Origin: Moniliophthora roreri | Taxonomy: Eukaryota > Basidiomycota > Agaricomycetes > Agaricales > Marasmiaceae | Direction: 5' to 3' | Assembly: GCA_001466705.2 (NCBI GenBank) | Contig: LATX02000123.1 | Coordinates: 434,001 to 498,000, forward strand | DNA: 64,000 bases | Part shown: positions 23,619-35,154 of the stretch, one piece after another | How the letters are laid out: the number at the start of each line of letters is the position of its first letter | Numbering within the stretch: position 1 is the stretch's first letter | The notes under the pieces: generated by a model | The model's database searches: none | Told to the model about the DNA's origin: nothing | The model's input: only the letters and a program-made list of their open reading frames with translations | Made by a program: the position numbers and the translations under genes

Positions 23619-25775
23619 AGGTGATACTCCAGTGTCACCACAGTTCCATCGGATAAGGTTACTTGCCTGAAGCTTTCTTGTTGTTCAGTGTATTGCCACT
23701 TGTATTTGTCCTCAACGTTCTCCTGCGCTGCTGTTGAATTACTGCTTGCCGTCTCCATAGAGTTCAGCGTCGAAGTCACCCCTGTAGCTATCATAGTCAA
23801 CAGGTCTTGAGTGCTCGGGATCGTATTTTTGAGCAATTCAATTTGACCTTTGTCGGAAATGACAATCTCAAGTGAGGTGACCAGGCACAAACGTCCCGCA
23901 TACTTCACAACAGTACTTTGGGCATTTGTGGCCATGGTGCTTCGCCATTCTGCACACAGGGCAGAGAGGTATTCGTAAACCTCATCAGTAATGTCCCTTG
24001 TCTTGTTCAGACTTGTCAATGGCTTGTTCGACGACAGTTCTTTGAGGTCATCGTTGTCCCACACTGACTGCATTGTGGGGTTCTGAATCAGTGTTCTTGG
24101 GAGCATCGGTGTTGGTGCTCGGTTCGCTAGCAATAGGGCCTGGGGAAAGCCGGGCATCTGCATAAATGATGTGGAGGAGTTGGAAATAGGGATTGAGGGT
24201 TCTGTCAGCATGGAAAGGTACTGTAGTGGAGGGGTCATAGTTGTCACATCCCTGACACTATGTACAAGGTGTTCTTTTTATGCTATTAATACAAAGGAAA
24301 TACACTCAGAATACTGCTATATATTTGCTTCCAGACAACACTCAGAAAATTCTATTAGTTTCAAGTTATCATCACATATTGAAAACAGCAAGCATACTCT
24401 GGATTTTAATTTCCAGAAGAGTCTGTGTTTTTTGATTATTTTATAATAATGAAATTATAGAATTATCCTTTAATTTTCTGCCTTATAGAATAGTGAGAAA
24501 ACATTTAAAAAACAAATATAAGATTTTGAATTTTATATCAAAAGAAACATGTTAAATACAAAAGGAAAACTATATGAAAACTATCTAAGAACTGCTTTAA
24601 AATATAGTGTTTTCACATGATATTCCTACTATTTTCCTAGTGTTTTCCTAGTGTTTTCTCTGACTTTCCCACAATAGAAAATGTGGAATTTTTATCTTAT
24701 CTTATCAGCATTTTCTGAGCATTTTCAACCAGAGAAAATTTAATGTTTTCTCAGTATGGAAATTATTCTAATATATTGTATTATCTATTAATTCTCAGAA
24801 GTTGAAAATTCTATATCTTTTGCTACTGAAAATTTAGTATTCTCCAGGCATATTCTTGTTGAGAGGACATAATTTAAATTTAGAATTTATATATGGTTTT
24901 ATAAAAATTCTCTTTGCAAGAAGATTCAGTGTTTTCTCAATCAGAAAACCATATTAAAAGAACACCTTGTACATAGTGTGAACTCTGGGGGAGTGGATGC
25001 TCTCCATATTGGATTTGACAGCCTTGGTGCCAGAATCTGAGGGGGAGGGAGTATGGATGCCGATGGATCTGGTGTAGATGGTGGACTTCCACCATTGGAA
25101 TCGGGGATGGGTTTGTCTCTATTGCTAGAGGGGCTTGGGGGGTCTGGGTAGACCAGGGAGTGGGTACTAAGAGTGGGGGAGTGTCACTCTGTCTTGGGTT
25201 GGTCAACAACAGGGGATTTGGATTGATGAGATGTCTCAGATAGACTAGCTCTGGGTGGGGGGATCTTTGGGATTTGTTTGAATTGTTTGCAGGCCAGCTG
25301 TGCCACGTTTCGAATGCGTTCTGCATAGGCGAGGTGGGCCATCCAGAATTCTGGACTGTTTGGATCTGCATCGCAAACACTGTTAGAGATGGGACCATCA
25401 CAGGTCCTTTGAGGATGAGTCCTCCAGCAGCCCCTGCAGTTGCATTGAATGCAAGATTTGCAGAGTATACATTTGTCTCCTGAATGATCTGATTGATGGC
25501 GCCACATTGTTCCCTAAGTTGTATAAGGCTGTCAATGGTAATTTGTAAGATGGAAGATGCTATAGTTTCTCTTCAAAGGGCCTCATCATGTTCACCGGTG
25601 TTGACAAGGTACAATAGTTCAAAAGAGGTAGGAGTGAACAGGCCAGTGTAGTGGATGTCGTTGGGATGAATAGTACTCTCAGCAGCACCACTAGAAGGTC
25701 TTGGAGGGAGGGGTCACGAATGGAGGTCAAAAGCAGAAGTAGAAGCATTTTGAGCATTGGCATGGGACATTGTTG
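23615..25775 (-). pseudogene. Third ORF of the gypsy element, unknown function, split by a MITE
   Basis: Downstream of the chromodomain a new minus-strand ORF begins MSHANAQNASTSAF (25775) and ends GTVVTLEYHL just before the polypurine tract (23615). Two in-frame stops occur in the first 70 codons. The 723-bp MITE at 24256-24978 interrupts it; taking out the MITE and one TGA duplication rejoins the frame (PPEF-RDVTTM). The chain would be about 470 residues, Thr/Ser/Pro-rich in the middle, with an N-terminal part that has CGAINQIIQETNVYS. No zinc knuckle or membrane segment is obvious. A third ORF 3' of integrase is unusual for chromoviruses; it could be a captured or env-position ORF. Confidence 0.5.
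24256..24978. mobile_element. CACTA-type MITE, copy 1 (723 bp)
   Basis: Begins CACTATGTACAAGGTGTTCT and ends with its reverse complement; the inverted ends match over 23 bases. It is flanked by the 3-base direct repeat TGA (24253-24255, 24979-24981). CACTA ends plus a 3-base target duplication point to the CACTA (EnSpm) superfamily. The interior is very AT-rich and non-coding, so it depends on a transposase supplied elsewhere. Confidence 0.75.
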
Positions 25776-25859
25776 GGTTAAAGGATGGGGTTCCTCTCAG
25801 AGTTTGTGCTTTAATATATACTCCAGGTAGGTCTCCATTGCATTTCCCAGTTCTTCCTT

Positions 25860-27562
25860 CTTCTTTCACTCGTTGTGGGAAGAATCGTATCCTTTCCATG
25901 ACACCAGGAACTTCTTTGAGTCTTTCTGTGGCTTGTGACTAATGATTGCCTCTATTTCAAACTCTTTATGCCCTTCTATTATATCCAGGGGTGGAGCCAA
26001 CTACAGTTCCAGGAAGTTGGCTCCATGTTCCTCTGTCTCTTTGTACAGTGAGAGGAGCCTGACATGGAAAACAGAGTGTATTTTCCATTGTCTTGGCAGT
26101 GCCAGCTTGTATGTCACTAGCCCCATGACTTCCTCAATCTTGAATGGTCCCTCTCTTTTGGGTGACAGCTTCTTCATTGGGTATCCAAAGTCCAGGTTTT
26201 TTCCTTCAAGCCACACTTTCTGTCCTTTCTCAAACTTGTCTGTCTTTCTTTTCTCTTGTTCTATCACCTTCCTTTGTGTGATCTCAATCATCGAGGCCGT
26301 TTCCTGTCATAATCGTTTCAGCTCTTCTAATTGTTTCTCTACTGATGGAACATCAGTTTTCTTGAATGTGGTAGGCAGTGGTCTGGAGTGATATTCCATG
26401 GTCAGAAAAAAGAGGGAGTGATGGGTAACAGAATGAGTCCTGTTGTTGTGTGTAAACTCTGCTATATGGAGGTGTTTGCTCCATTCGGTCTGTTCTTTAC
26501 TGCAGAAGAACCACAAATATATTTCCACTTTCTGATTGACTCTTTCAGTTTCTCCATCTGTCTGTGGATGATATGCAGTACTCATTGAATGTTTTGTTCC
26601 CAATAATCAAGCCATCTCTTGGAAGACTCGTTCTGCAAACCTTGGGTCTCTGTCTGAGATGATCTTGTCTGGCAGACTGTATCATTTGTAAACATGTTGG
26701 AAAAGAAGCTCTGCTGCTTTGGTTGTGTCCAATTTCTTTGTGCATGGGATGAAAATTACCCTCTTCTTAGACGAATGGTCTACCATGACCATTATAGAGT
26801 CCCAGCCATCAGATTCTGGAAGATCAGTGATAAGATCCATGCTAATGACCTAGAAAGGGGTGCTGTTCAGCAGACTCAGAATGGGCATAAATCCTGCTGT
26901 TGACAGGTGTGTGTTGATCTTCATCTGTTGACAAGGCCTGCAGCTATTAATGAAAGCTTTGATGAATTTTGCCATATCTGGCCACCAAAATTCTCGCCCC
27001 ACTAAGTCCACCATGCCATACTGTCCTGGATGTCCAAAAGGCTGTCCTTCATGGATCTTCCTGACAATATCTCAGTGCAGAGCGACATTGTTAGGTACGT
27101 AAACTTGTTTCTTGTAGAACAAGGTTCTCTCATCTATGGTCCAGTCTGCCAGTGCTGACTTGATTGGGAGTATTTCCTGATCGATCAAAGACTCCAGGGC
27201 ACCTCTGTGGAAGTTGTCTGATCCCATCACATCCTTCAGCCAAGTCTGCAGACCCAGATCTATCACATTAATGAATAATACATTAGGTAAAAGCACTATA
27301 TTCTCGTTATCAGTATTAGTAGCTTCCACAAAATCTGCTCTTTGAGAGAGGGCATCCGATTGTACCATTTGTGACCTGGGAACGTGGACTAACTTGAGGT
27401 CAAACAGGGACAGAAAAAGACTCCATCTCGCCTGTCGGTGGTTTAGCTTCTGGGCAGTTCAGAAATAAGTCAGATTCTTGTGATCAGAGAGAACCATCAC
27501 CAGGTATCTGTTTCCAAGTACGTAATGTCGCCATTTTTCCAATGCTCGAATGATTGCAAACA
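25860..27562 (-). pseudogene. Ty3/gypsy chromovirus pol fragment: RNase H end, integrase, chromodomain
   Basis: On the minus strand: end of RNase H ([45 protein letters not shown] at about 27560-27340), integrase HHCC/core and C-terminal parts (STAYHPQTDGETERVNQKVE near 26590; FEKGQKVWLEGKNL and KREGPFKIEEVMG near 26240-26130; HSVFHVRLLSLYKE near 26060), then a chromodomain (FEIEAIISHKPQKDSKKFLV, SWKGYDSSHNE near 25960-25870). A TGA replaces the Trp expected after HNE. Chromodomains direct integration to modified histones. Everything 5' of RNase H is missing; the break coincides with MITE copy 2. Confidence 0.75.
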
Positions 27563-28266
27563 CACTATGTACAAGGTGTTCTTTTCCATGCTATTAATAC
27601 AAAGGAAATACACTCAGAATACTGCTATATATTTACTTCTAGACAACACTCAGAAAACTCTTTCAGTTTCAAGCTATTATCATATATTGAAAACAGCAAG
27701 CATATTCTGTATTTTAATTTCCAGAAGAGTCTGTATTTTCTAATAATTTTATAACAATGAAATTATAAAATTATCCTTTAGTTTTCTAATTACAAATATA
27801 CTAGATTTTCTGCCTTATAAAATTTTGAATATTATATCAAGGAAAACATGTTAAATACAAAAGGAAAATTATATGAAAACTATCTGAAAACTGCTGTAAG
27901 ATATAGTATTTCCATATGATTTTCCTACCATTTTCCTAGTGTTTTCTCTGACTTTCCCACAATAAAAAATTTGGAATTTTTATCTTATCTTATCAGCATT
28001 TTCTGAGTATTTTCAACCAGAGAAAATTTAATGTTTTCTCAGCATGGAAATTATTCTAATATATTGTATTGTCTATTAATTCTCAGAATTTGAAAATTCT
28101 ATATTTTTTGCTATTGAAAATTTAGCATCCTCCAGACATATTCTTGTTGAGGGGACACAATTAAAATTTAGAATTTATAAATGCTTTTTTGAAAATCTTC
28201 TTTGCAAGAAGATTAAGTGTTTTCTCAATCAGAAAACCATGTTAAAAGAACACCTCGTACATAGTG
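27563..28266. mobile_element. CACTA-type MITE, copy 2 (704 bp)
   Basis: Same inverted ends as copy 1 (one G/A-type difference near the right end, CACCTCGTACATAGTG) and a closely similar interior. Left flank is gypsy RNase H; right flank is not gypsy. The flanking 10-mers are ATTGCAAACA and ATTGTAAACA, close to a direct repeat but not the 3-base duplication of copy 1. Confidence 0.7.
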
Positions 28267-28449
28267 ATTGTAAACATAAACAGCAATTTAAAGCATATAA
28301 GTCCACCAGGCAGAAGGGAGACATGCTTTAAAACAGAATTTTTCAGACTTTTCACAAATAACACTGTTAAAGTGCTCAATTCTGCCAGTGAAGATGCTCA
28401 AAAACCTATGCCTCTACTATAAAAACATGAGGCCTGTGGTGCCAAAATA

Positions 28450-29935
28450 CCCCCAAAAAAGGTATATATAAGTTCTTGATTCTCAGTTTTGTTTGTGAGT
28501 TGGTTCAGCATGGTTCACTGTTACCACAACATCAAGAATAATTCTCAATGTCTCACTTGGTAGTTCAGAGATGATTTCCTTCAAAACAACTTCCCAGATC
28601 GAAAATGGGTGTTCATTTGTATAATATTTATCGGTTTCTGGAATAAGGTACCAAAGAATTCTTTCCCATAATCAATATTCAGTGTTTTTTATAGGCTTCC
28701 CAGTATATTTTTGTATTTGTGCCCTAAAGGCTTTAAAGGAAGCAAGTGTTTTGTCTTGTTTCTTTGTCTTTTGTAGTGCTGACCATTCATAACTAGAGTA
28801 GTCATCAAGGATAGTGAGCACATGTTTGAATTTATGAGAGTATAAAATTACAGAGAACTCCACTAAATCCATATGGATTGGTCCTAGAATCTCCAACACT
28901 CATTTTGTTGAGTTTGAATACAACTATTGTTTTATGCCCCATAAGCACATCCAGTGCAAGAGTGCTCAAACTTCAACAAGTCTCTGATGGAAAAACCATT
29001 ACAGGTGGTAGTACATTTACTAAGGATGAGTTCTAGTATGTGCTCAAAGCAGTTGTGTGCAATAATCAAATCTACCACTTTAGTGGTGGCAGGAGAAAGG
29101 GCCAGGAGAACTTCAAGTCATCTACTTGAGTTTCCAGGTATGTGAACTTGTATTTATCTTGTCCAGAGGACAGAGACAAGAACAAGTCACCATTCTTCCA
29201 ATGAACTAAGGTTTCTGGGTGAGAGTAGATGATATCACATTCTCTGATAGTAAATTTGTTTCCAGCTAGGAGTTGAAAACTGGATTTTGGATGATAATAA
29301 ACTGGATATAGTTTGACTTGATGAATAATATTATTAGAGCTCTTATGAGAAATGATAATGGTTCTAGCTTTGGTGATTGTATCACCACCATTAACCCTTT
29401 GAATATGTATAGGGTTTACCTTATGTAACTTAGAGAAATCTCCAATTATCAGACTTATGTAGTTGGTTGGAGCAGAATTGAGTACTCGTAATGCAGAGTT
29501 TGATTTCAAACTATTACTACTAGTACAATCAACTGAATTACAGAATGAAAATGTGGTACAGATGTTTACAACACAATCTTCAATATTTTTAAGGAAAGGA
29601 TTGTTCTGTTCAGTATAATTAGTAATTAGTGGAATAATAGAGCCTGAACCATACTAGTTATAATCATCCACCTTGTTGTACTTATAATTATAATGACTTT
29701 CTTCTTCCCAGTCTGCAACTTCAGAAGGAGGAGTGAGCACTACAAGGGGATTGTAGAAAGATGAAATCTGGTTAGAATTTCCCTCTTGAAAGATATCCCT
29801 GTGATTAAAGAAGATGTTAGGCTTCTCATCTGGTTCTTTGCATTTCAAAACAAAAGATCTGTCAGAATGCTCTAACTTAACTCTCATTTTATTAGATTTG
29901 AAAGTTGGGAATGTTATGTTGCTTGTCTGACTCAA
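28450..29935 (-). pseudogene. Ty1/copia protease and integrase, broken
   Basis: The protease-like part is 29509-29072 (LNSAPTNYISLIIGDFSKLH where an LDSGAT-type active site is expected; YHPKSSFQLLAGNKFTIREC). A degenerate zinc region (FEHSCTGCAYG near 28960) follows. Integrase core: GPIHMDLVEFSV, VLTILDDYSSYEW, FKAFRAQIQKYTGKPIKN (28899-28680), continuing to about 28540 in another frame. The protease Asp and Gly are lost and stops interrupt the chain. The first ORF segment (29935-29654) starts inside the LTR at 29912. Confidence 0.65.
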
Positions 29936-30341
29936 GACAACAATGACAAAACTAAACTAAAGAGAAGACATCTCAATAGTAGAGTTTATTCAAGGTTCAA
30001 GTTTGAGGTCATTCAGAAGGTTTGAGGTTTGTTGAGTAAGACCAGGTATAATTAACCAGGTCAAGCTGAAGAGCTATGACTCTGGGTATCTGGTTTAAAT
30101 ACATTGCAAGTAGCTACTATCTCTATCTGGTAAGTTGAAAGAGAATGAGTAATACTACAAAGTGTTTGGAATATATGTCAGTAAGAGTACAGAGGTATAT
30201 GAAAAGGAAACTGGGAAGATGTAATTGTCTGATGTAAATGGAAATCATATGATGTATGAGTATAAAGGAATATATAAAGAAGAGAGCTAGGAGGGTGAAC
30301 ATGTCCAATAGAAGAAGAAACATATAACCTGTCCTATAACA
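29912..30341 (-). repeat. LTR family B, third copy
   Basis: TGTTAT at 29912 and ATAACA at 30336-30341 give matching inverted ends over 430 bp. It carries the family motif ACCAGGTCAAGCTGAAGAGC. Sequence is diverged from the 23257 copy, so the two need not be a pair. Confidence 0.5.
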
Positions 30342-30734
30342 TTATAGAGGATCATGAGGAACAGATATATCTGAGGATAAGAGAAAAGATGAAGGTCTTG
30401 AGGAAATCATATGAAATGTTATGAAAAAGGTTATGGAAAGGTCATGTGGAAGGAAGCTTTGTATGTCTGTGGAAGTGAGGTAGGAAAACTGTAACAGAGA
30501 AAAAAGTGAATTCCAGATTTGGTTTATAAACTACAGTGCCTTTAATCATAGATGATCCTTGTGGTGGGGGAACCTGGAGAGGTTCTGGCAATGGAGGAGG
30601 AGGGTGTGAAGGTCAGCCCAACTCAGGTATTATTCTCATGTTTCTATACCAGTGTAAGAACATTGAGACTCAGAACAATGAGTACCATGTCAACCACAAG
30701 TTTTAAGATTAGTCTATGGAGCAGTCTGATTAGG
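30342..30734. other. AT-rich spacer, no gene
   Basis: Purine-rich sequence without open frames of note; transposon-derived by context. Confidence 0.3.
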
Positions 30735-31958
30735 TCATTCTGGCTCTGTAAGAGAGAGACCAGAGCTATTATTCAGTAGTTCAGAAGAAAAATAAGATCC
30801 CAAAGGACCCAGGTTTGCCAAAAATTCATTAGACTCTTGTCTAATAGTAGCTTCTAAGTCAATTATAGATTGATCAGCAATATCCCTAGATTCCTGTAGA
30901 AAGGTAGAGTTTGGATCAGTCATGGACTGATCTATTATTGGACTAGAGAACTCTTTAGCTTTGCTCTTCTCATTACTTACCTTAGGTTTATACATGGAAC
31001 ATTTAGAGTCTGAGTGACTATGATGGTGCTATGAATAGATACCTCTCAAGATGTTGTTTACATCCATTTTTCCTTTTTTAGGTGAAGAGGGGATGACATA
31101 GTAGTCCTTGTCATGTTTCAACTGTTCTTCAATTTGCTTCTATTTCTCAATTCTTCCAGAGCATATTACTGATCTTGGGAGAGATTGAATGAGGGCTTAG
31201 AGTTCTTATCACTAAGATTTTATTGGCAGAGCCTTATGTGTCATTGCCAAGCAAAGTAATTTGCCTGTGCACCCTTTTATTGTAATGCCTGTTCTGGATA
31301 GGAAAGCCTGATTGGAGCTCTCTTCTTGATTTCATTAATTTTGTTGTCAAGAATACTCCATTTATCATTCTTTCTAGGCTTTGGTCCAGTTTGATCCACA
31401 GTAATTGTAACAGCTTGCCAAGAGAAGTCTTTATAATGTGGAATATGCACCAGAGTGGTGTGAAGAAGTCCAGATTCAGACTGTTCTGTAGTCCAGATGT
31501 CCAGAGAATAAGTATCTCTGCAAGTGGTACAATAAAGAACTTGAGAATCCATATAGGGATTCAATAGTTCAGGTAATTGGTCATACTTTTTGGGAACCCT
31601 GGTTATTATAGGCAATGACAAGTTCTGATGGATTTGCAAGGATCAGAATTTTGATTGCCTTGCCATCTTCATCAGTAGCTAGTATGTCACCCATATGGTA
31701 AATACCAGCTCTGGTGTAATCACCTTTGATGAGATGGTTGGAACATATTGGGCACATTGAAAGACACTTTGCATCAGGATGATAGTGTGATTCCATGAGG
31801 ACAAATTCATCTGTCATAGTTGGTTTGTCAAGTCCCAATACACAAAGTAAAGCATCCACTGGTTGAGGTATCTCATTGAAGAGATATTCTGGTGGTGTGC
31901 AATATGTCCAGAAACATCTTCCATCAGACATTTCTCTAAGTACAGCATATATACTCAT
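30735..31958 (-). pseudogene. Unknown Cys-pair ORF, frameshifted
   Basis: On the minus strand 31958-31581 reads MSIYAVLREMSDGRCFWTYC and includes a CLSMCPICSNHL pair; the frame then shifts near 31620 and continues in 31639-31277 with a second Cys pair (YCTTCRDTYSLDIW). Two CxxC pairs spaced by ~110 residues could form a zinc site. A further open segment, 30995-30735, is rich in Ser/Asp (IDQSMTDPNS, IDLEATIRQ). I recognise no family. The neighbours are all transposon parts, so it is probably a transposon-borne or captured gene. Confidence 0.4.
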
Positions 31959-32265
31959 TCCTAGATGTAATAACTATGGTTTAATTTTATGTTTGCATAA
32001 CTCACATTGAGAAGAGCATAGGGAGAATATGCCTTAATGTGGTTGCATAATGGCAGAAATGAAAGGAGTATATATTATGATATGTATCATATCAAGATAC
32101 ATTTGAATGCATGGTTCATCTAGAACTTCTAGTTGTCTGGCTCTATTGATGATATACTGCTGCTTTATTATGCCAAGTTGCACAAACTGGTCAGAGAATT
32201 GAGCAAGCAGTTCATCAAGTGAGTTGATTCATATGAATGTAGGGTTCAGTAATATAGCAAACCTA
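31959..32265. other. AT-rich spacer, no gene
   Basis: No frame or repeat boundary is recognisable before the LTR fragment that begins at 32266. Confidence 0.3.
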
Positions 32266-32938
32266 GAAAAGACCCAAGACCCAATTTTATTCAGTTTACA
32301 TTACTTTTGAATCAGGACACTTTAATATAGCACAAGATAATGGGTAATAAGAACTAGAGTGAGCCCAGTCTGCTAGTCATGGCCTTAAAGAAGCTATGGT
32401 GCATTGAAAAGTACAAAGAGCTATATGATATGCTATACAGAGGTGTCTAAGCTGTATCAGATCCAAATCAGATTACTCCCAAAACATATAGAGAACCTAA
32501 CTATGAGCATATGAACACATTGGCTAGTTAACTGAGCTCTCAAAAGTGTTATCAATGGGAATTTTATTTTTATTTTAACTTTCTATAACATCTGCAAAGT
32601 GCAACAAGCAGTCAAACAGTACAGAGGTACTTAGAAGAGACATTAAAACAGAAAGACAACTTAGAATAGAAATGATTATCCTCTGAAGTCAATATGCAGA
32701 TCAAAGTTAAAGCAGACAATCTCTTAATAAAGAGCTCAAAAGTGGCAAAGCCATATGAAATAACATAACTAAGTGAGAACCTCAGAAGGAAGAAAACCAC
32801 TTTCAAAGGCCTGTCACTACCTACAGACAGATACAACAAGACATACAATAAATATCCAATACATGAGAAGTTCTAAATAAGACTGAGAATGCATTGTCAA
32901 AGGAGATAGGAACAGTAACAGTGTGTTCCAGCCTTAGA
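32266..32938 (+). repeat. LTR family A, 5' fragment
   Basis: AACCTAGAAAAGACCC and the following ~670 bases align with 17455-18160, with more divergence than the other copies. It breaks off at GTGTGTTCCAGCCTTAGAAA, where an (AAC) run begins. Confidence 0.55.
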
Positions 32939-32957
32939 AACAACAACAACAACAACC
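32939..32957. repeat. (AAC)6 microsatellite
   Basis: Six tandem AAC units at the junction between the LTR fragment and the following ORF remnant. Confidence 0.8.
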
Positions 32958-33062
32958 ATCATCCCCTGACCCCAAACTCAAATTCAACCCAATTTTATCT
33001 CCAAAACCCCTATTTACTTCACCAAACCCCTCTAAACAACTTTTCCAGCCAGTTGTCACATT

Positions 33063-34725
33063 TTGAAACCAAAAGTGTACAGTGATAGTAGAAAAATTTC
33101 CTTTTTTGGGAATTTTCAACATCCTTGCAACCTCGACCCTGCAATTGCTACCACACCAATCCCAATTCTTGCTGCTTTTCATAACAGCAATTTCGTCATC
33201 AGGATAGCCGACAACGGCCCATCTATGAAATCTACCACCCCTCCAAACCCACCTCCTTCTTCAAAGACCCCTTCCCCCAAATGCCCACCTCCATTTTGGA
33301 AAGCCAAACCTGATGCCAACATAAAAGCAATCCTTGCTAGCTCAGCACTGTCCTCTCCCTCCAAAAACCATGCTCAATCAGTAGCTGCAAAGCTGATTGT
33401 TCACAACGCTTACATTCTGACCAAGAAAGTGCACGATCCAGTTGCAGCTGTCTACTGCTGTCCAGACTCTCTGTGCTAAACACCCTGACACCCTTGGCCT
33501 CATCTCTGTTGTTGTAGAGCTGTTTCATGCGGCTTCAGCACATCCAGCTATGTGTTACATATCTCTCCATCTGACTATTGCCATTGACAATGAGACACTT
33601 GAACCTTGAATTTATCTGCTGCTCCAATAGCAGCATGCTATTATGTCTGTGCACCCTTGCCTTGAGATTGAGTTCACTCCCACCAAGGATGGCTCTGACA
33701 AACACATGTGGGTTTGAGTTCCCAGTGCGTTAGCGACATACAAGAATGCCTATCCTAAGCCAAACAGCAAGGTGTCCACTGCCCTACCCACTATTGATCA
33801 CATCAAGAGTTTAATCCAACAACATTTCAAGAAGAAGAAAATCCTACTCTCCAACCTTTTCTCTGTTGGCCAGGATACTGTGGACATCAAACTAGCCTTT
33901 CCTTCTGATGCTGATAGCATCATCAAAAGCAAATCCATTCTCATCCCATCCATCTCCTCTTACCACATTACCATTCATCCTAGTCGACACCTCTCAATCC
34001 AAAAAGCGCTCGAGCTCATCATCACAGGTCTCAGTCGCTTCTAGGATTCTGTTGACATTGACATCAGAAGCTGGCTGCTCACCACATTTTCTACTGATCC
34101 CAACAACCCCACACTGGTCACTGAATGGTATGAAGGCTATAATAATGATTACTACATCTTCAGCATGGACTGCTGGGCTACCACTCAACAGGTCCTGCAT
34201 GCTGCCGAATCCTTTCATGACCATCTCACCAATACCAGACCAGGCCTCACTTTCCCTCAGCTCCTCTTCACCTTCAACTCCTCATTAGGCCTCCCAAGGC
34301 AAAACATGGGACAGGTCATTGATCACAATGCAAATTATCAAATGCAATTTTGGAGATGTCAAAATGCTTGGAATCAGTGGAGAAGAAGACATCAGCCCAG
34401 AGAGATGCTATCAACCTCATTGGTTCTAAGCTAGACCATGTCAGATGACATTAAACAGCTCTCTGGCATGGTACTCTCCAGCACCCATCAGATAAGCCTG
34501 GTGCAGCAGCAAGCTGCCATCAACCAATAGCGAGCATCTCTGAACATCTATCTCATGGATGTCAGATGGGAGAGGAAAAACACACAGTCTCAGTTGGATG
34601 TACAAAGGCTTGACATAGAAATTGAGGACTTGCAGCAGCAGATCAAGCTGCTGGATGATCAGAGCAAGGCACTCCTTGGTCAAGCCCCTGCAACAATGCT
34701 TCTGTCCATTCCACTGCTAATTTGT
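33063..34725 (+). pseudogene. Unknown decayed plus-strand ORF
   Basis: A protein-like sequence runs through three frames with several stops. It has a Pro/Ser-rich N-terminal part (TPPNPPPSSKTPSPKCPPP), a middle with IDHIKSLIQQHFKKKKILLS and VDIKLAFPSDADS, a CWATTQQVLHAAESFHDHL segment, and a C-terminal coiled-coil-like end (DVQRLDIEIEDLQQQIKLLD). It ends at the edge of the LTR at 34728. No family recognised; probably a transposon-associated gene. Confidence 0.4.
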
Positions 34726-35153
34726 CTAAGTTAGGACTAGTGGAAAACTACCCAAAAAGATAACCTCCAAAAGTCTAACTCAGTTGTTGTGCAAGTGTAG
34801 ATCGACATGATCAGAGTTACTGCACTTAGAATGCCAACAAAACTCTTAGCTAGGTTGATTCTCTCTTATTGAAGTGTTCTACTTCAAAGTGTTCACCTCC
34901 AGAGGAGTATATATGGTTTTAAAATGGTTTATATCACAAACACACACACAAAACACAAAGAACACGGTGCACAAAGCACAAACACAAGAGCTACAGTCCC
35001 GTACAAAGACTTGATAGCCGATATAGTCTGACCCTATGGAGTTCAAGACTTCTTCAAGATAACTACAGCACACAGTGTACTGGAAAAGGTCCTAGACCAA
35101 TTTCTACAAAGAGTTCAGTGCAGGCACACCCCTTGCTAAGACTCTAAGTGTGT

Positions 35154-35154
35154 N
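35154..35154. other. Assembly gap (N)
   Basis: A single N inside the LTR; flanks correspond to positions about 18770 and 18515 of the other copy, so roughly 250 bases are absent. Confidence 0.9.

Larger units (their letters stand above)
20616..29911 (-). mobile_element. Decayed Ty1/copia retrotransposon with nested insertions
   Basis: On the minus strand: protease and GAG-pre-integrase (29509-28900), integrase core (28899 to about 28540), then after a nested block (about 23040-28450) a linker, reverse transcriptase (22408-21599), RNase H (about 21590-21040), polypurine tract and 3' LTR. The protease-RT-RNase H order with integrase before RT defines Ty1/copia. The nested block contains a gypsy element, LTR fragments and two MITEs. 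Confidence 0.7.

Noticed and set aside
24171..24446. Plus ORF reading into the MITE
   Set aside because: Same reading is found in the other MITE copy, made of AT-rich non-coding repeat; it is a shadow of the element end.
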